From positions 1-19,263 of the forward strand of contig JBATRZ010000030.1 in NCBI GenBank assembly GCA_049292975.1: DNA of 19,263 nucleotides. Reading direction: 5' to 3'. The stretch comes from JBGSWE01 sp049292975 (GTDB taxonomy: Bacteria > Patescibacteriota > Saccharimonadia > Saccharimonadales > JACDBH01). Both the position numbers and the translations under genes were made by a program. Shown in pieces: positions 6,770-12,640 of this stretch; the first letter of the stretch is position 1; the number at the start of each line of letters is the position of its first letter. The notes beneath the pieces are model-generated. The model was not told the origin of the DNA, made no database searches, and saw only the letters and a list, made by a program, of their open reading frames with translations.

Positions 6770-8101
6770 TTACTTCAGGATTACAGTGGCCAGGCCAAGG
6801 AAGGCCAGGAAGCCAAGCACATCGGTTGCGGTAGTGATAAATATGGTCGCCGAAGCAGCAGGATCCTTGCCAAGCTTGGACATGATGAGCGGCACCAGGG
6901 TGCCGAAGAATGCGGCTACGAGCATGTTGATGACCATCGCCACGGCAAGGATAACGGCTATCTTTACGTCGCGGTTAAGAATGATAACTACTGTGGCCAC
7001 AAGTACGCCGTTGATTATGCCATTTGCCAGGGCGGCACCCAGCTCGTTGCGCAGCGCTTTCCAGGCGGTCCTGAGCTCAATTTGTTTAAGCGCGATACCG
7101 CGCACCATTACAGCTAAAGTCTGAGTGGCGGAATTACCGCCCATACCGGCAACGATAGGCATGTATACGGCCAGCAGTACGTACGCGGTCAGCGTGTCTT
7201 CGAACTGGCTGACTACGAATGATGCCAGGAATGCCGTAGCCAGGTTGATGATGAGCCAGCGGTAGCGGTTACGCACCTTGAAGCGGGCAGAATCGGCCAC
7301 GGTCTCTTCCTCGCGGATACCGGCGAAGTCGTACAGGGTGCTGGCTTCGGTTTCCTGCATGAGCTTGATGATGTCGTCCGAATAGATTATGCCCATCACG
7401 CTGCCGGCGTCATTAAGCACGGCTACTTTGGCGTGCGGGTGGCTTAAAAACATGTCCATGACCTGATCGTGCGTAGCGGCATATGAGATAGAGGGAATGC
7501 GTTTGACGTATTTTTCGATACGCTCGGTCTTGCGGGCAAAGCCCAGCTCGTGCCCGGGCAGGAATCCAGCTAGTTTACCATCCTCTTTAAGCGCCAGGAT
7601 AACCGGCGGCCGTCCGGTGCGCTTTTCGTGCTGCTTGAATTTTTTGGAGACGGAGGCGATGTTGTCCTCCAGGTTCGTCTGAACGTAGTCCAGGGTCATC
7701 AGGCCGGCGGCGGTCTCGGCATCGAATTCCAACAGGGTAGAAATGGAGTCCTTTAGGTCCTGGCTTAACATCAGCAGGACTTTCTCGCGCTTTTTGCGTG
7801 ATAGTATCTGCAGGATGTCCGTGGCTTCATCAGGATCTACCGTCTGCAGGATCTCTGCCAGGTCAGGCTCGGGTATATGCATCAAAATATCACGCTTAAC
7901 CGTACGGGTAAGTGAGTTAAGCAGCTCGATGCGCTTGTCTAGCGATAGCTCTAAGAACCGGCCGACACGCTTATCCTTGCGGAACAAAACTTCGCCCAAC
8001 AGCGTGGGATTGATAACGACATTCAACGATTTGGGGATAGGAATTTCCGGCACCTTGATGTCAGCATTCAGGTCAATATCTTTTATCTTTTTGAATGCCA
8101 C
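6770..8101 (-). CDS. mgtE: magnesium transporter MgtE
   Basis: A 443-aa Mg2+ channel/transporter of the inner membrane, near the roughly 450 aa of Thermus MgtE. Order of parts: an N-terminal helical MgtE_N domain (about 30-150, repeated LSRKKREKVLLMLSQ-like helices), a CBS pair (about 165-280, ending GIIYSDDIIKLMQ) that gates the pore by sensing Mg2+, a plug helix, and five membrane segments. Signature sequences are present: MPIVAGMGGNSATQTLAVM and GKDPAASATIFITTATDVLGF, which line the pore and carry the selectivity Asp. The start is the GTG at 8101, with AAGGGG about 8 nt upstream; an ATG at 8106 is out of frame. The leader is only about 30 nt, too short for an M-box or ykkC-scale riboswitch. 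Confidence 0.96.
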   Translation of the reverse strand: MAFKKIKDIDLNADIKVPEIPIPKSLNVVINPTLLGEVLFRKDKRVGRFLELSLDKRIELLNSLTRTVKRDILMHIPEPDLAEILQTVDPDEATDILQILSRKKREKVLLMLSQDLKDSISTLLEFDAETAAGLMTLDYVQTNLEDNIASVSKKFKQHEKRTGRPPVILALKEDGKLAGFLPGHELGFARKTERIEKYVKRIPSISYAATHDQVMDMFLSHPHAKVAVLNDAGSVMGIIYSDDIIKLMQETEASTLYDFAGIREEETVADSARFKVRNRYRWLIINLATAFLASFVVSQFEDTLTAYVLLAVYMPIVAGMGGNSATQTLAVMVRGIALKQIELRTAWKALRNELGAALANGIINGVLVATVVIILNRDVKIAVILAVAMVINMLVAAFFGTLVPLIMSKLGKDPAASATIFITTATDVLGFLAFLGLATVILK

Positions 8102-8126
8102 GGCATGCGCCCCTTATGCTGAGTTT

Positions 8127-8143
8127 ACTTAAGCTTAAGTATA
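8127..8143 (-). promoter_or_regulatory. mgtE promoter -10 with overlapping perfect palindrome
   Basis: TATACT (8143-8138, minus strand) is a good -10 and predicts a start near 8131. ACTTAAGCTTAAGT (8127-8140) is a perfect 14-bp palindrome covering the -10 edge and the start point, where repressors commonly bind. The -35 region (TGGTGA at 17 nt) is weak. The operator role is inferred from position and symmetry only. Confidence 0.4.
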
Positions 8144-8269
8144 TCCGAACCTAGTGCATATCACCACTCCAGGCAAAAATAGTTTAAGAGCGGGGCGTTG
8201 CGATTGTTCATGTTGCAGGCAAATATACTGCCGCGAAGAAAAATATGATGCCGCCTTCCGGCAAGACCC

Positions 8270-8298
8270 TTGAAAAAACAGAGGTGCAATGTTAAAAT
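8270..8298 (+). promoter_or_regulatory. promoter of tRNA-Lys
   Basis: TTGAAA, 17 nt, TAAAAT: each hexamer matches five of six consensus bases at ideal spacing. The expected start is near 8305, leaving a tRNA 5' leader of about 30 nt for RNase P to remove. The remaining upstream sequence to 8144 shows nothing recognisable. Confidence 0.7.
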
Positions 8299-8334
8299 CC
8301 AAGCTGTCGCTTAAATCTAATGCGGCCAACTTAA

Positions 8335-8411
8335 GGGCCCATAGCTCAGCCGGTTAGAGCATCTGCCTCTTAAGCAGAGTGTCGTGGGTTCGAGTCCCAC
8401 TGGGCCCTCCA
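8335..8411 (+). tRNA. tRNA-Lys (anticodon CUU)
   Basis: Full cloverleaf: acceptor GGGCCCA/TGGGCCC, D arm GCTCAGCCGGTTAGAGC, anticodon stem TCTGC/GCAGA around loop CTCTTAA (anticodon CTT), T arm GTGGG/CCCAC around TTCGAGT, discriminator T and an encoded CCA. Length is 77 nt. Confidence 0.95.
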
Positions 8412-8447
8412 ATAAAATCGCCTCAGCTTGTCTGGGGCTATTTTATT
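8411..8447 (+). terminator. hairpin terminator after tRNA-Lys
   Basis: AATAAAAT pairs with ATTTTATT, and inside it GCCTCAG pairs with CTGGGGC (one G-U) around a CTTGT loop. The stem starts on the last A of the CCA end. The A-rich and T-rich arms fit an intrinsic terminator usable in both directions. Confidence 0.65.
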
Positions 8448-8456
8448 GGTCGTCTT

Positions 8457-8608
8457 GGCAGACTCGAATTCACGACACATCAAAAGAGTGTCGTTGGGTG
8501 AGGACTGCCAGTGGCAGTCCGGAAACGAATCTTCACCTGCAAGCTGTGCTTGCAAGGCAGAAGTTCGGGGGTCGCCAAAGGTGACCGAGTCCCGTCTCGG
8601 GCCCTCCA
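8457..8608 (+). repeat. tRNA-tail-bearing hairpin element downstream of tRNA-Lys
   Basis: The block ends in CGAGTCCC then CTC-GGGCCCTCCA (8586-8608), a second copy of the tRNA-Lys T-loop and 3' acceptor with CCA (first copy 8391-8411). Before it lie three successive triloop hairpins: GGACTGCC-AGT-GGCAGTCC (8502-8520), TGCAAGC-TGT-GCTTGCA (8538-8554), and GGTCGCC-AAA-GGTGACC with one G-U (8570-8586). At its left end, GACTCGAATTCACGACAC is an inverted, decayed copy of the tRNA-Lys stretch GTGTCGTGGGTTCGAGTC, paired with GTGTCGTTGGGTGAGG just beyond. No open frame here looks coding. The origin as a tRNA-derived insertion is inference. Confidence 0.6.
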
Positions 8609-8615
8609 AATAAAG

Positions 8616-8641
8616 AACGTCACCAAGTGGTGGCGTTTTTT
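8616..8641 (+). terminator. strong intrinsic terminator
   Basis: AACGTCACCA and TGGTGGCGTT form a 9-10 bp stem with one G-U, followed directly by a six-T run ending at 8641. It would end any plus-strand transcript that reads through the tRNA-Lys region. Confidence 0.8.
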
Positions 8642-8656
8642 ATATGGCACGTGGCC

Positions 8657-8814
8657 TGGTGCGGACTCGAACGGGAAGCCTGGGAACCCTCACGGATATT
8701 TTTCTGCTGAAAATTCCGCGAGCCCGCCTCGGCGCCGTCGCGCCTGCGGCCTTGCGAAATGCCACAGGCATTTCTCACCCCGGCCCCTTTAGCCCGTGAC
8801 ATGCCAGTGGCATA
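8657..8814 (-). repeat. second tRNA-tail/hairpin element, opposite strand
   Basis: On the minus strand this block ends CCCGTTCGAGTCCGCACCA (8675-8657), which looks like a T loop plus acceptor end with CCA but has no matching 5' half. Upstream in that reading is GGTGAGAAATGCC-TGT-GGCATTTC (stem 8756-8774), closely resembling GGTGAGGACTGCC-AGT-GGCAGTCC of the plus-strand block at 8497-8520. ATGCC-AGT-GGCAT recurs at 8801-8813. The middle (8700-8750) is GC-rich with small inverted repeats and no credible gene. I read it as a related, inverted member of the same repeat family. Confidence 0.5.
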
Positions 8815-8884
8815 TGTTAGGGATGCAGTAACTATTCTAATTTTGAATTGTAGCAAGGCGAGCCCACCACTATCGTCAGATTGC

Positions 8885-8893
8885 TGTTACAAT
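8885..8893 (+). promoter_or_regulatory. extended -10 promoter of the folD region
   Basis: TG-T-TACAAT with the expected start 7 nt downstream, on or beside the ATG at 8901. No -35 is apparent, as is common for extended -10 promoters. Confidence 0.5.
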
Positions 8894-8900
8894 AACACCT

Positions 8901-9005
8901 ATGAATCCCGTAGAAAACCAGAAAATAACCATGTCTAAATTTACGGATGAGCCTTTGCAGGGATTTCAAGCGTACCTGGTGCAAGGAAGGAATAGCGGTT
9001 TCTGA
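8901..9005 (+). CDS. 34-codon upstream ORF ending 4 bp before folD
   Basis: A small frame starting MNPVENQKITMSKF and ending GRNSGF. Its ATG lies 7 nt after an extended -10, so it could be translated from a leaderless transcript. Its TGA (9003-9005) is separated from the folD ATG (9010) by only four bases, and folD has no convincing ribosome-binding site of its own. Ribosomes ending here could restart on folD. No family is recognised, and the peptide may matter only as a translated leader. It could equally be chance, since a frame of this length is not rare. Confidence 0.35.
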   Translation: MNPVENQKITMSKFTDEPLQGFQAYLVQGRNSGF

Positions 9006-9009
9006 CGGG

Positions 9010-9816
9010 ATGAAATTGCTCAATGGCCGCGAACTAGCCGGATTTATCAAGGAACGCCAAGCGCACCAGGTGCGCAGCTTGCGCCAAACGCACAAGATAT
9101 ACCCGAAGCTGGCCATAGTTGTGACTATCGAGCATCCGGTCATAGATGTTTACATACGCCTGAAGCAGCAGTACGGGGCCGATATCCTGGTGGATGTAGA
9201 CGTCTATCGTGTCAAACAGGCGGAAGTTCCAACCCTGCTTGATAGCTTGAATACAGATGACTCCGTACACGGCATTATCATCCAGCTGCCGCTTGAAGAC
9301 AGCACGCAGACAGAAGAACTAGTGAATCTGGTGTCGCCAGAAAAAGACGTTGATGCGCTTGGGCGGCTGGCCGTCTACGATCCGGCCACGCCTATGGCCA
9401 TCCTGTGGCTGCTGGCAGGCTACAATATAGATTTTACCGGCAAGCACATCCTGCTTATCGGCCGCGGCAAACTGGTGGGCGCGCCGCTGGAAAAAATACT
9501 GAAAGCATCCGGCCACGACGTAATGGTGGCCGATCGCCGTACGCCAGACCTCAGAGCCGAAACGTTAAAGAGCGATATTATCATTACCGCTGCAGGCAGC
9601 CCGGCGCTGCTGTTTTCTGACATGGTCAAGGACGGAGCGGTTGTGGTAGATGCCGGCGTTGCCTCAGAAGACGGCAAAACGGTGGGCGATGTTGCGCCTG
9701 AGATGTATGAGCGCGAAGATATAACGATAACGCCGCCCAAAGGCGGTGTCGGCCCGCTGACTGTCTGCGCCCTGTTTGACAATATTATCCGGGCAGCCCG
9801 GGGTGCAGCGGAGTAG
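9010..9816 (+). CDS. folD: methylenetetrahydrofolate dehydrogenase/cyclohydrolase FolD (divergent)
   Basis: FolD interconverts 5,10-methylene-, methenyl- and 10-formyl-tetrahydrofolate with NADP(H) in the cytoplasm. The 268-aa product starts MKLLNGREL, as the family does. Landmarks are DVYIRLK (Tyr48, Lys52, the catalytic Lys), GIIIQLPL (Gln92), EKDVD (Asp115 region), a Rossmann segment HILLIGRGKLVGAP in the place of VGRSxIVGxP, ITAAGSP, VVDAGV and PPKGGVGPLT. The usual PCTPxG loop is replaced by PATPMAI, and the Ser of VGRS by Gly, so cofactor binding or rate may differ. An in-frame ATG at 8947 would add 21 residues with no family match. The stop is followed by murI 51 bp on, probably in the same transcript. 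Confidence 0.92.
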   Translation: MKLLNGRELAGFIKERQAHQVRSLRQTHKIYPKLAIVVTIEHPVIDVYIRLKQQYGADILVDVDVYRVKQAEVPTLLDSLNTDDSVHGIIIQLPLEDSTQTEELVNLVSPEKDVDALGRLAVYDPATPMAILWLLAGYNIDFTGKHILLIGRGKLVGAPLEKILKASGHDVMVADRRTPDLRAETLKSDIIITAAGSPALLFSDMVKDGAVVVDAGVASEDGKTVGDVAPEMYEREDITITPPKGGVGPLTVCALFDNIIRAARGAAE

Positions 9817-9867
9817 ATATGACACTGTCTGCGCTAAAACGTATGCTTGGTATACCGAAGGGGTGTA

Positions 9868-10518
9868 ATGGCTAAGATTGGCGTATTTGACTCTGGTGTT
9901 GGCGGTTTGTCCGTTGCCAATGCTATCAAAAAGGCGCTGCCGGGGCATGAGGTGCTGCTGCGCGAAGACAGTGCCAACCTGCCATATGGCACCAAGACGC
10001 CGGAGCAGCTGTACAGTCTAGTGCTGCCCATACTCGGGCAGATGGCGGGTGACGGTTGTGATGTAATTGTTATCGCCTGCAATACCGTGACCACCAATAT
10101 CATCAGCGAACTGCGGGTAGCCCTGGAGATACCGCTGATAGGTATGGAGCCCATGATTAAGCCAGCTGCCAAGCAAACTAATACTGGGGTGATAGCCGTC
10201 TACGCGACGCCAGCGACGCTCCGCAGCAAACGTTATGCCTGGCTCAAGGCCGAGTATGCGGCCGGTATCGAAGTTATCGAGCCAGATGTGTCTGATTGGG
10301 CACAGATGATTGAATCAGACAGTATAAATCGCGATAAAGTCGCAAATATTATTGAGACAACGTTGCAAAATAATGCCGATATTCTGGTGCTTGGCTGCAC
10401 ACACTATCATTGGATCGAGGAATTAGTAAATGAACTCGCCGCCGGCAGGGCAACTGTGATTCAACCCGAAGGGCCGGTTATCAAACAGCTTCAGGCAGTG
10501 CTAAAACAAACTGGTTAA
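9868..10518 (+). CDS. murI: glutamate racemase MurI
   Basis: Cofactor-independent racemase that makes D-glutamate, the substrate MurD adds to UDP-MurNAc-L-Ala. The two-cysteine acid/base pair is present in its normal contexts: IACNTVTT (Cys71) and LGCTHYHW (Cys177). The N-terminal IGVFDSGVGGLSV (Asp8) and NLPYGTKT are standard. At 216 aa it is about 50 residues shorter than typical MurI, mostly by trimmed loops and tail. The ATG at 9868 is chosen because AAGGGG lies just upstream and the protein then starts MAKIGVFDSG. A TTG at 9847 would extend it without support. The last 38 bp overlap the 3' end of murD on the other strand. Confidence 0.95.
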   Translation: MAKIGVFDSGVGGLSVANAIKKALPGHEVLLREDSANLPYGTKTPEQLYSLVLPILGQMAGDGCDVIVIACNTVTTNIISELRVALEIPLIGMEPMIKPAAKQTNTGVIAVYATPATLRSKRYAWLKAEYAAGIEVIEPDVSDWAQMIESDSINRDKVANIIETTLQNNADILVLGCTHYHWIEELVNELAAGRATVIQPEGPVIKQLQAVLKQTG

Positions 10519-11818
10519 ACTGGGTACCGCGGTCTTTGTAATCCTTGAACATGCCAAAACTGGCGCAGCCGGTAGATAACAATACTACATCACCAGGTTC
10601 ACTCAGGGAGTAGGCTTTGCGTACCACCGCTTCCATGGTGTCTAGATTGGCGGTGAGGAAATTTGTAAAACCCCTTTTCTGTAACAATTGGGCGATGGCC
10701 GGCCCGCGTTCGCCGATGGCTAGCACGGTCTTCACGTTACCACCCACTACGGCATTAGCCAGGTCGTCAAAAGGTATGCCCTTGTCGCTACCGCCCAGGA
10801 TAAGAATTTTTGGCGCAGCATAGGCCTTGATAGCGGCAATAGCCGTCTCGGGCGTGGTAGAAAACGAGTCATTGACATACTTTACGCCGCCCAGCTCACG
10901 GATGGTCTGCAGGCGGTATTCGAGTCCAGAGAACTGAGTTACGGCTTGGCGGACAGCTTCGGCATTTCCGCCTATCAGATCCCAAGTGGCGGCGATGGCG
11001 GCACAGACATTCTCTAGGTTATGCCGGCCAGGCAGTTTAATCTCACTGATGTTCATGACGGGCTGCTTACGGGTATAGATAGTATCGCCTTCTACATATG
11101 TAGTGCAGAGGCTGATTACATGCTCGCCAATGGCCGGTACGGCGTATGTCAGCTTGCTGCTGGCAGGCGAGGTAGCGGCTATCTGGCTGCTTAAGCTATT
11201 GAAGGCATTAAAAACTGCGACATCGTCGCTATTTTGGTAGCGGAACATATTGGCCTTGGCGCGGGTATAGTCAGCCAGGTCGCTGTGCCAATTAAGGTGT
11301 TCTGGTACCACCATCAGGCAGACAGCTATGTGCGGACTTGCTCCTGCGTCATATAGTTGGAAGCTGGACAATTCCAGGACGACATAATCGCAGCCGGCTG
11401 CCTCGTCCAGCACGTCCAGCATCGGTGTACCAATGTTACCAGCCAGCACGGACTTCTTGCCCGCGGCCTGCAGTATCTGGTGAATCAAGGTGCTGGTGGT
11501 GCCCTTACCCTTGGTTCCGGTCACACCGATAATGGGCGTCTTGCAATCTTCAAAAAACAGGCTAATGGCGGTCGTTATTTTTGGGCCAACCGACGGGTTC
11601 TTGTCCAGTATCACACTGGGGTGGATGCCCACGCTACGCACAATCTGGTCAAAGCGGTCCAGATTATCCAGGTACCCCTCGCCCAGACTGCCTTGTACAC
11701 CCTCAGGAAGGGCTATGTCGGGGTTTTGATCGCATATAGTCAGGGACACGCCTTTTTTAGCATAATAACGGTAAACGGCTTGGTTTTCTACTGCATAGCC
11801 GACAAGCGCAACATTCAT
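10481..11818 (-). CDS. murD: UDP-N-acetylmuramoylalanine--D-glutamate ligase MurD
   Basis: ATP-dependent ligase that joins D-Glu to UDP-MurNAc-L-Ala; D-Glu comes from the neighbouring MurI. The 445-aa protein has an N-terminal Rossmann-like UDP-binding domain (MNVALVGYAVENQAV), the Mur ligase P-loop GVTGTKGKGTTSTLI (about 98-112), VLELSSFQL, PEHLNWH in the central domain, LPGRHNLENVCAA, then the C-terminal domain with YVNDSFSTTPE, ILGGSDKG and LSTGCASFGMF(K)DYKDRG. All are diagnostic. A -10-like TATTAT ends 6 nt before the ATG, so the mRNA may be leaderless. A copy of the RAYT palindrome lies immediately upstream (11844-11866), where a -35 would be. Confidence 0.96.
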   Translation of the reverse strand: MNVALVGYAVENQAVYRYYAKKGVSLTICDQNPDIALPEGVQGSLGEGYLDNLDRFDQIVRSVGIHPSVILDKNPSVGPKITTAISLFFEDCKTPIIGVTGTKGKGTTSTLIHQILQAAGKKSVLAGNIGTPMLDVLDEAAGCDYVVLELSSFQLYDAGASPHIAVCLMVVPEHLNWHSDLADYTRAKANMFRYQNSDDVAVFNAFNSLSSQIAATSPASSKLTYAVPAIGEHVISLCTTYVEGDTIYTRKQPVMNISEIKLPGRHNLENVCAAIAATWDLIGGNAEAVRQAVTQFSGLEYRLQTIRELGGVKYVNDSFSTTPETAIAAIKAYAAPKILILGGSDKGIPFDDLANAVVGGNVKTVLAIGERGPAIAQLLQKRGFTNFLTANLDTMEAVVRKAYSLSEPGDVVLLSTGCASFGMFKDYKDRGTQFNQFVLALPEAV

Positions 11819-11824
11819 ATTAGT

Positions 11825-11830
11825 ATAATA
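11825..11830 (-). promoter_or_regulatory. -10 element of murD, leaderless spacing
   Basis: TATTAT on the minus strand lies 6 nt before the murD ATG (11818), predicting a transcript that begins at the start codon. An overlapping TATACT (11827-11822) is closer and less likely. The expected -35 position falls at the edge of the palindrome. Confidence 0.45.
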
Positions 11831-11843
11831 GCCTGTTTATTTT

Positions 11844-11866
11844 TGTGAGAGGACAGTCCTCTCACA
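11844..11866. repeat. RAYT-associated palindrome, copy 1 (centre A)
   Basis: Perfect 11-bp arms (TGTGAGAGGAC and its complement) around a single central A. The centre base is the complement of that in copies 2 and 3, so this copy is inverted relative to them. A half copy, CTCTCACA, follows at 11873-11880. Confidence 0.9.
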
Positions 11867-11918
11867 ACTTTGCTCTCACAAATCCGGCAGGTATGTTAAT
11901 ATACGATCACAATAGGAG

Positions 11919-11939
11919 GTGAGAGGACTGTCCTCTCAC
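11919..11939. repeat. RAYT-associated palindrome, copy 2 (centre T), at the transposase start
   Basis: Arms GTGAGAGGAC and complement around a central T. It begins on the last base of the AGGAGG ribosome-binding site (11914-11919) and ends directly before ATG 11940, so the hairpin lies between ribosome-binding site and start codon. Confidence 0.9.
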
Positions 11940-11945
11940 ATGGTT

Positions 11946-12578
11946 ATGCCGAGCAGAAATTCACTGAAGGAATTTGCGCCAGAGAATTATTACCATGTGT
12001 ACAATCGTGGCGTTGAAAAGCGCCGAATTTTTCTAGACGCACAGGATTACCGAACTTTCTTGGGTATCTTAAAAAAGTATCTTACAGGAGAGCAAACAGA
12101 GCATACTGCTAATCGTCACAAGTTCACTAATTTAAGCGGTGAAGTTGAGTTACTGGCTTACTGTCTTATGCCCAACCACTTCCATTTGCTTCTTTATCAG
12201 AGTGCGCCGGATGGGGTCACAAAGTTGATGCGCCGTGTAATGACGGGGTATGTGATGTACTTTAATGGCAAATATTCCAGAGTAGGTGGTTTGTTTCAGG
12301 GCAGGTACAAAGCAGCGCTAATAAACGCGGATGCGTACTTGCAGCACATCTCCAGATACATTCACTTAAATCCACAGGACTACAAGACCTGGCCCTATTC
12401 AAGCCTGTCGCTGTACATAGGCACAAAGCGCTTGTCTTGGGTCAATACCGAGAAAATAGCCTCACTATTTGACTGGGATAAAGCGGCTTACAGGGAGTTT
12501 ATCAGGGACTATACGGATACAAAGAAAGAGTTGGATTTTCTAAAGTGGCAGCTTGCTGACAACGGTGAGAGCATGTGA
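11946..12578 (+). CDS. REP-associated tyrosine transposase (RAYT, Y1/HUH, IS200-like fold)
   Basis: A single-strand DNA nuclease/transposase of the TnpA_REP group. The 210-aa product has the opening YYHVYNRGVEKRRIF (15-29), the HUH metal motif NHFHLL (His78, His80), GGLFQGRYKA, and SRYIHLNP with the expected nucleophilic Tyr138. The frame is open back to a GTG at 11919, but that lies in the palindrome and on the ribosome-binding site. ATG 11946 gives the family-like start MPSRNSLK and is 6 nt past the hairpin; ATG 11940 is the alternative. The TGA stop (12576-12578) is inside palindrome copy 3. RAYTs act on palindromes that flank them, so these copies are the likely substrate and the hairpin may let the protein limit its own translation. 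Confidence 0.9.
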   Translation: MPSRNSLKEFAPENYYHVYNRGVEKRRIFLDAQDYRTFLGILKKYLTGEQTEHTANRHKFTNLSGEVELLAYCLMPNHFHLLLYQSAPDGVTKLMRRVMTGYVMYFNGKYSRVGGLFQGRYKAALINADAYLQHISRYIHLNPQDYKTWPYSSLSLYIGTKRLSWVNTEKIASLFDWDKAAYREFIRDYTDTKKELDFLKWQLADNGESM

Positions 12579-12596
12579 GAGGACTGTCCTCTCACA
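12574..12596. repeat. RAYT-associated palindrome, copy 3 (centre T), over the transposase stop
   Basis: Same 11-bp arms as copy 1, but with central T as in copy 2, so copies 2 and 3 are direct repeats about 655 bp apart. A decayed piece GGTGAGAG lies just before it at 12564. It may also serve as a hairpin at the end of the transposase mRNA. Confidence 0.9.
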
Positions 12597-12640
12597 TGGG
12601 GTGGGCGTTTGTTTAGTTAGTTTTGATTAGTAAGTTTTAG

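Noticed and set aside
6627..7124. Plus-strand frame with REGLEPPTTVPKT over tRNA-Arg(UCG) and mgtE
   Set aside because: Typical tRNA-antisense artefact continuing antisense through mgtE, which is a certain gene.
8370..8609. Minus-strand frame of 79 codons containing WDSNPRHSA
   Set aside because: This is the well-known false peptide produced by reading across a tRNA gene; it lies antisense to tRNA-Lys and the hairpin block.
8947..9009. Longer FolD start at ATG 8947
   Set aside because: The extra 21 residues match no FolD N-terminus, no ribosome-binding site precedes this ATG, and MKLLNGREL at 9010 fits the family. It stays possible.
9819..9875. 19-codon frame between folD and murI (MTLSALKRMLG...)
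   Set aside because: Very short, overlaps the murI start out of frame, and has no signal of its own.
11919..11945. RAYT start at GTG 11919 inside the palindrome
   Set aside because: The GTG touches the AGGAGG site, leaving no spacing, and would add residues encoded by the repeat. ATG 11946 gives the family-like start.
11844..12596. CRISPR array formed by the three palindromes
   Set aside because: Only three copies, unequal spacing, perfect palindromes, and a transposase gene between them.
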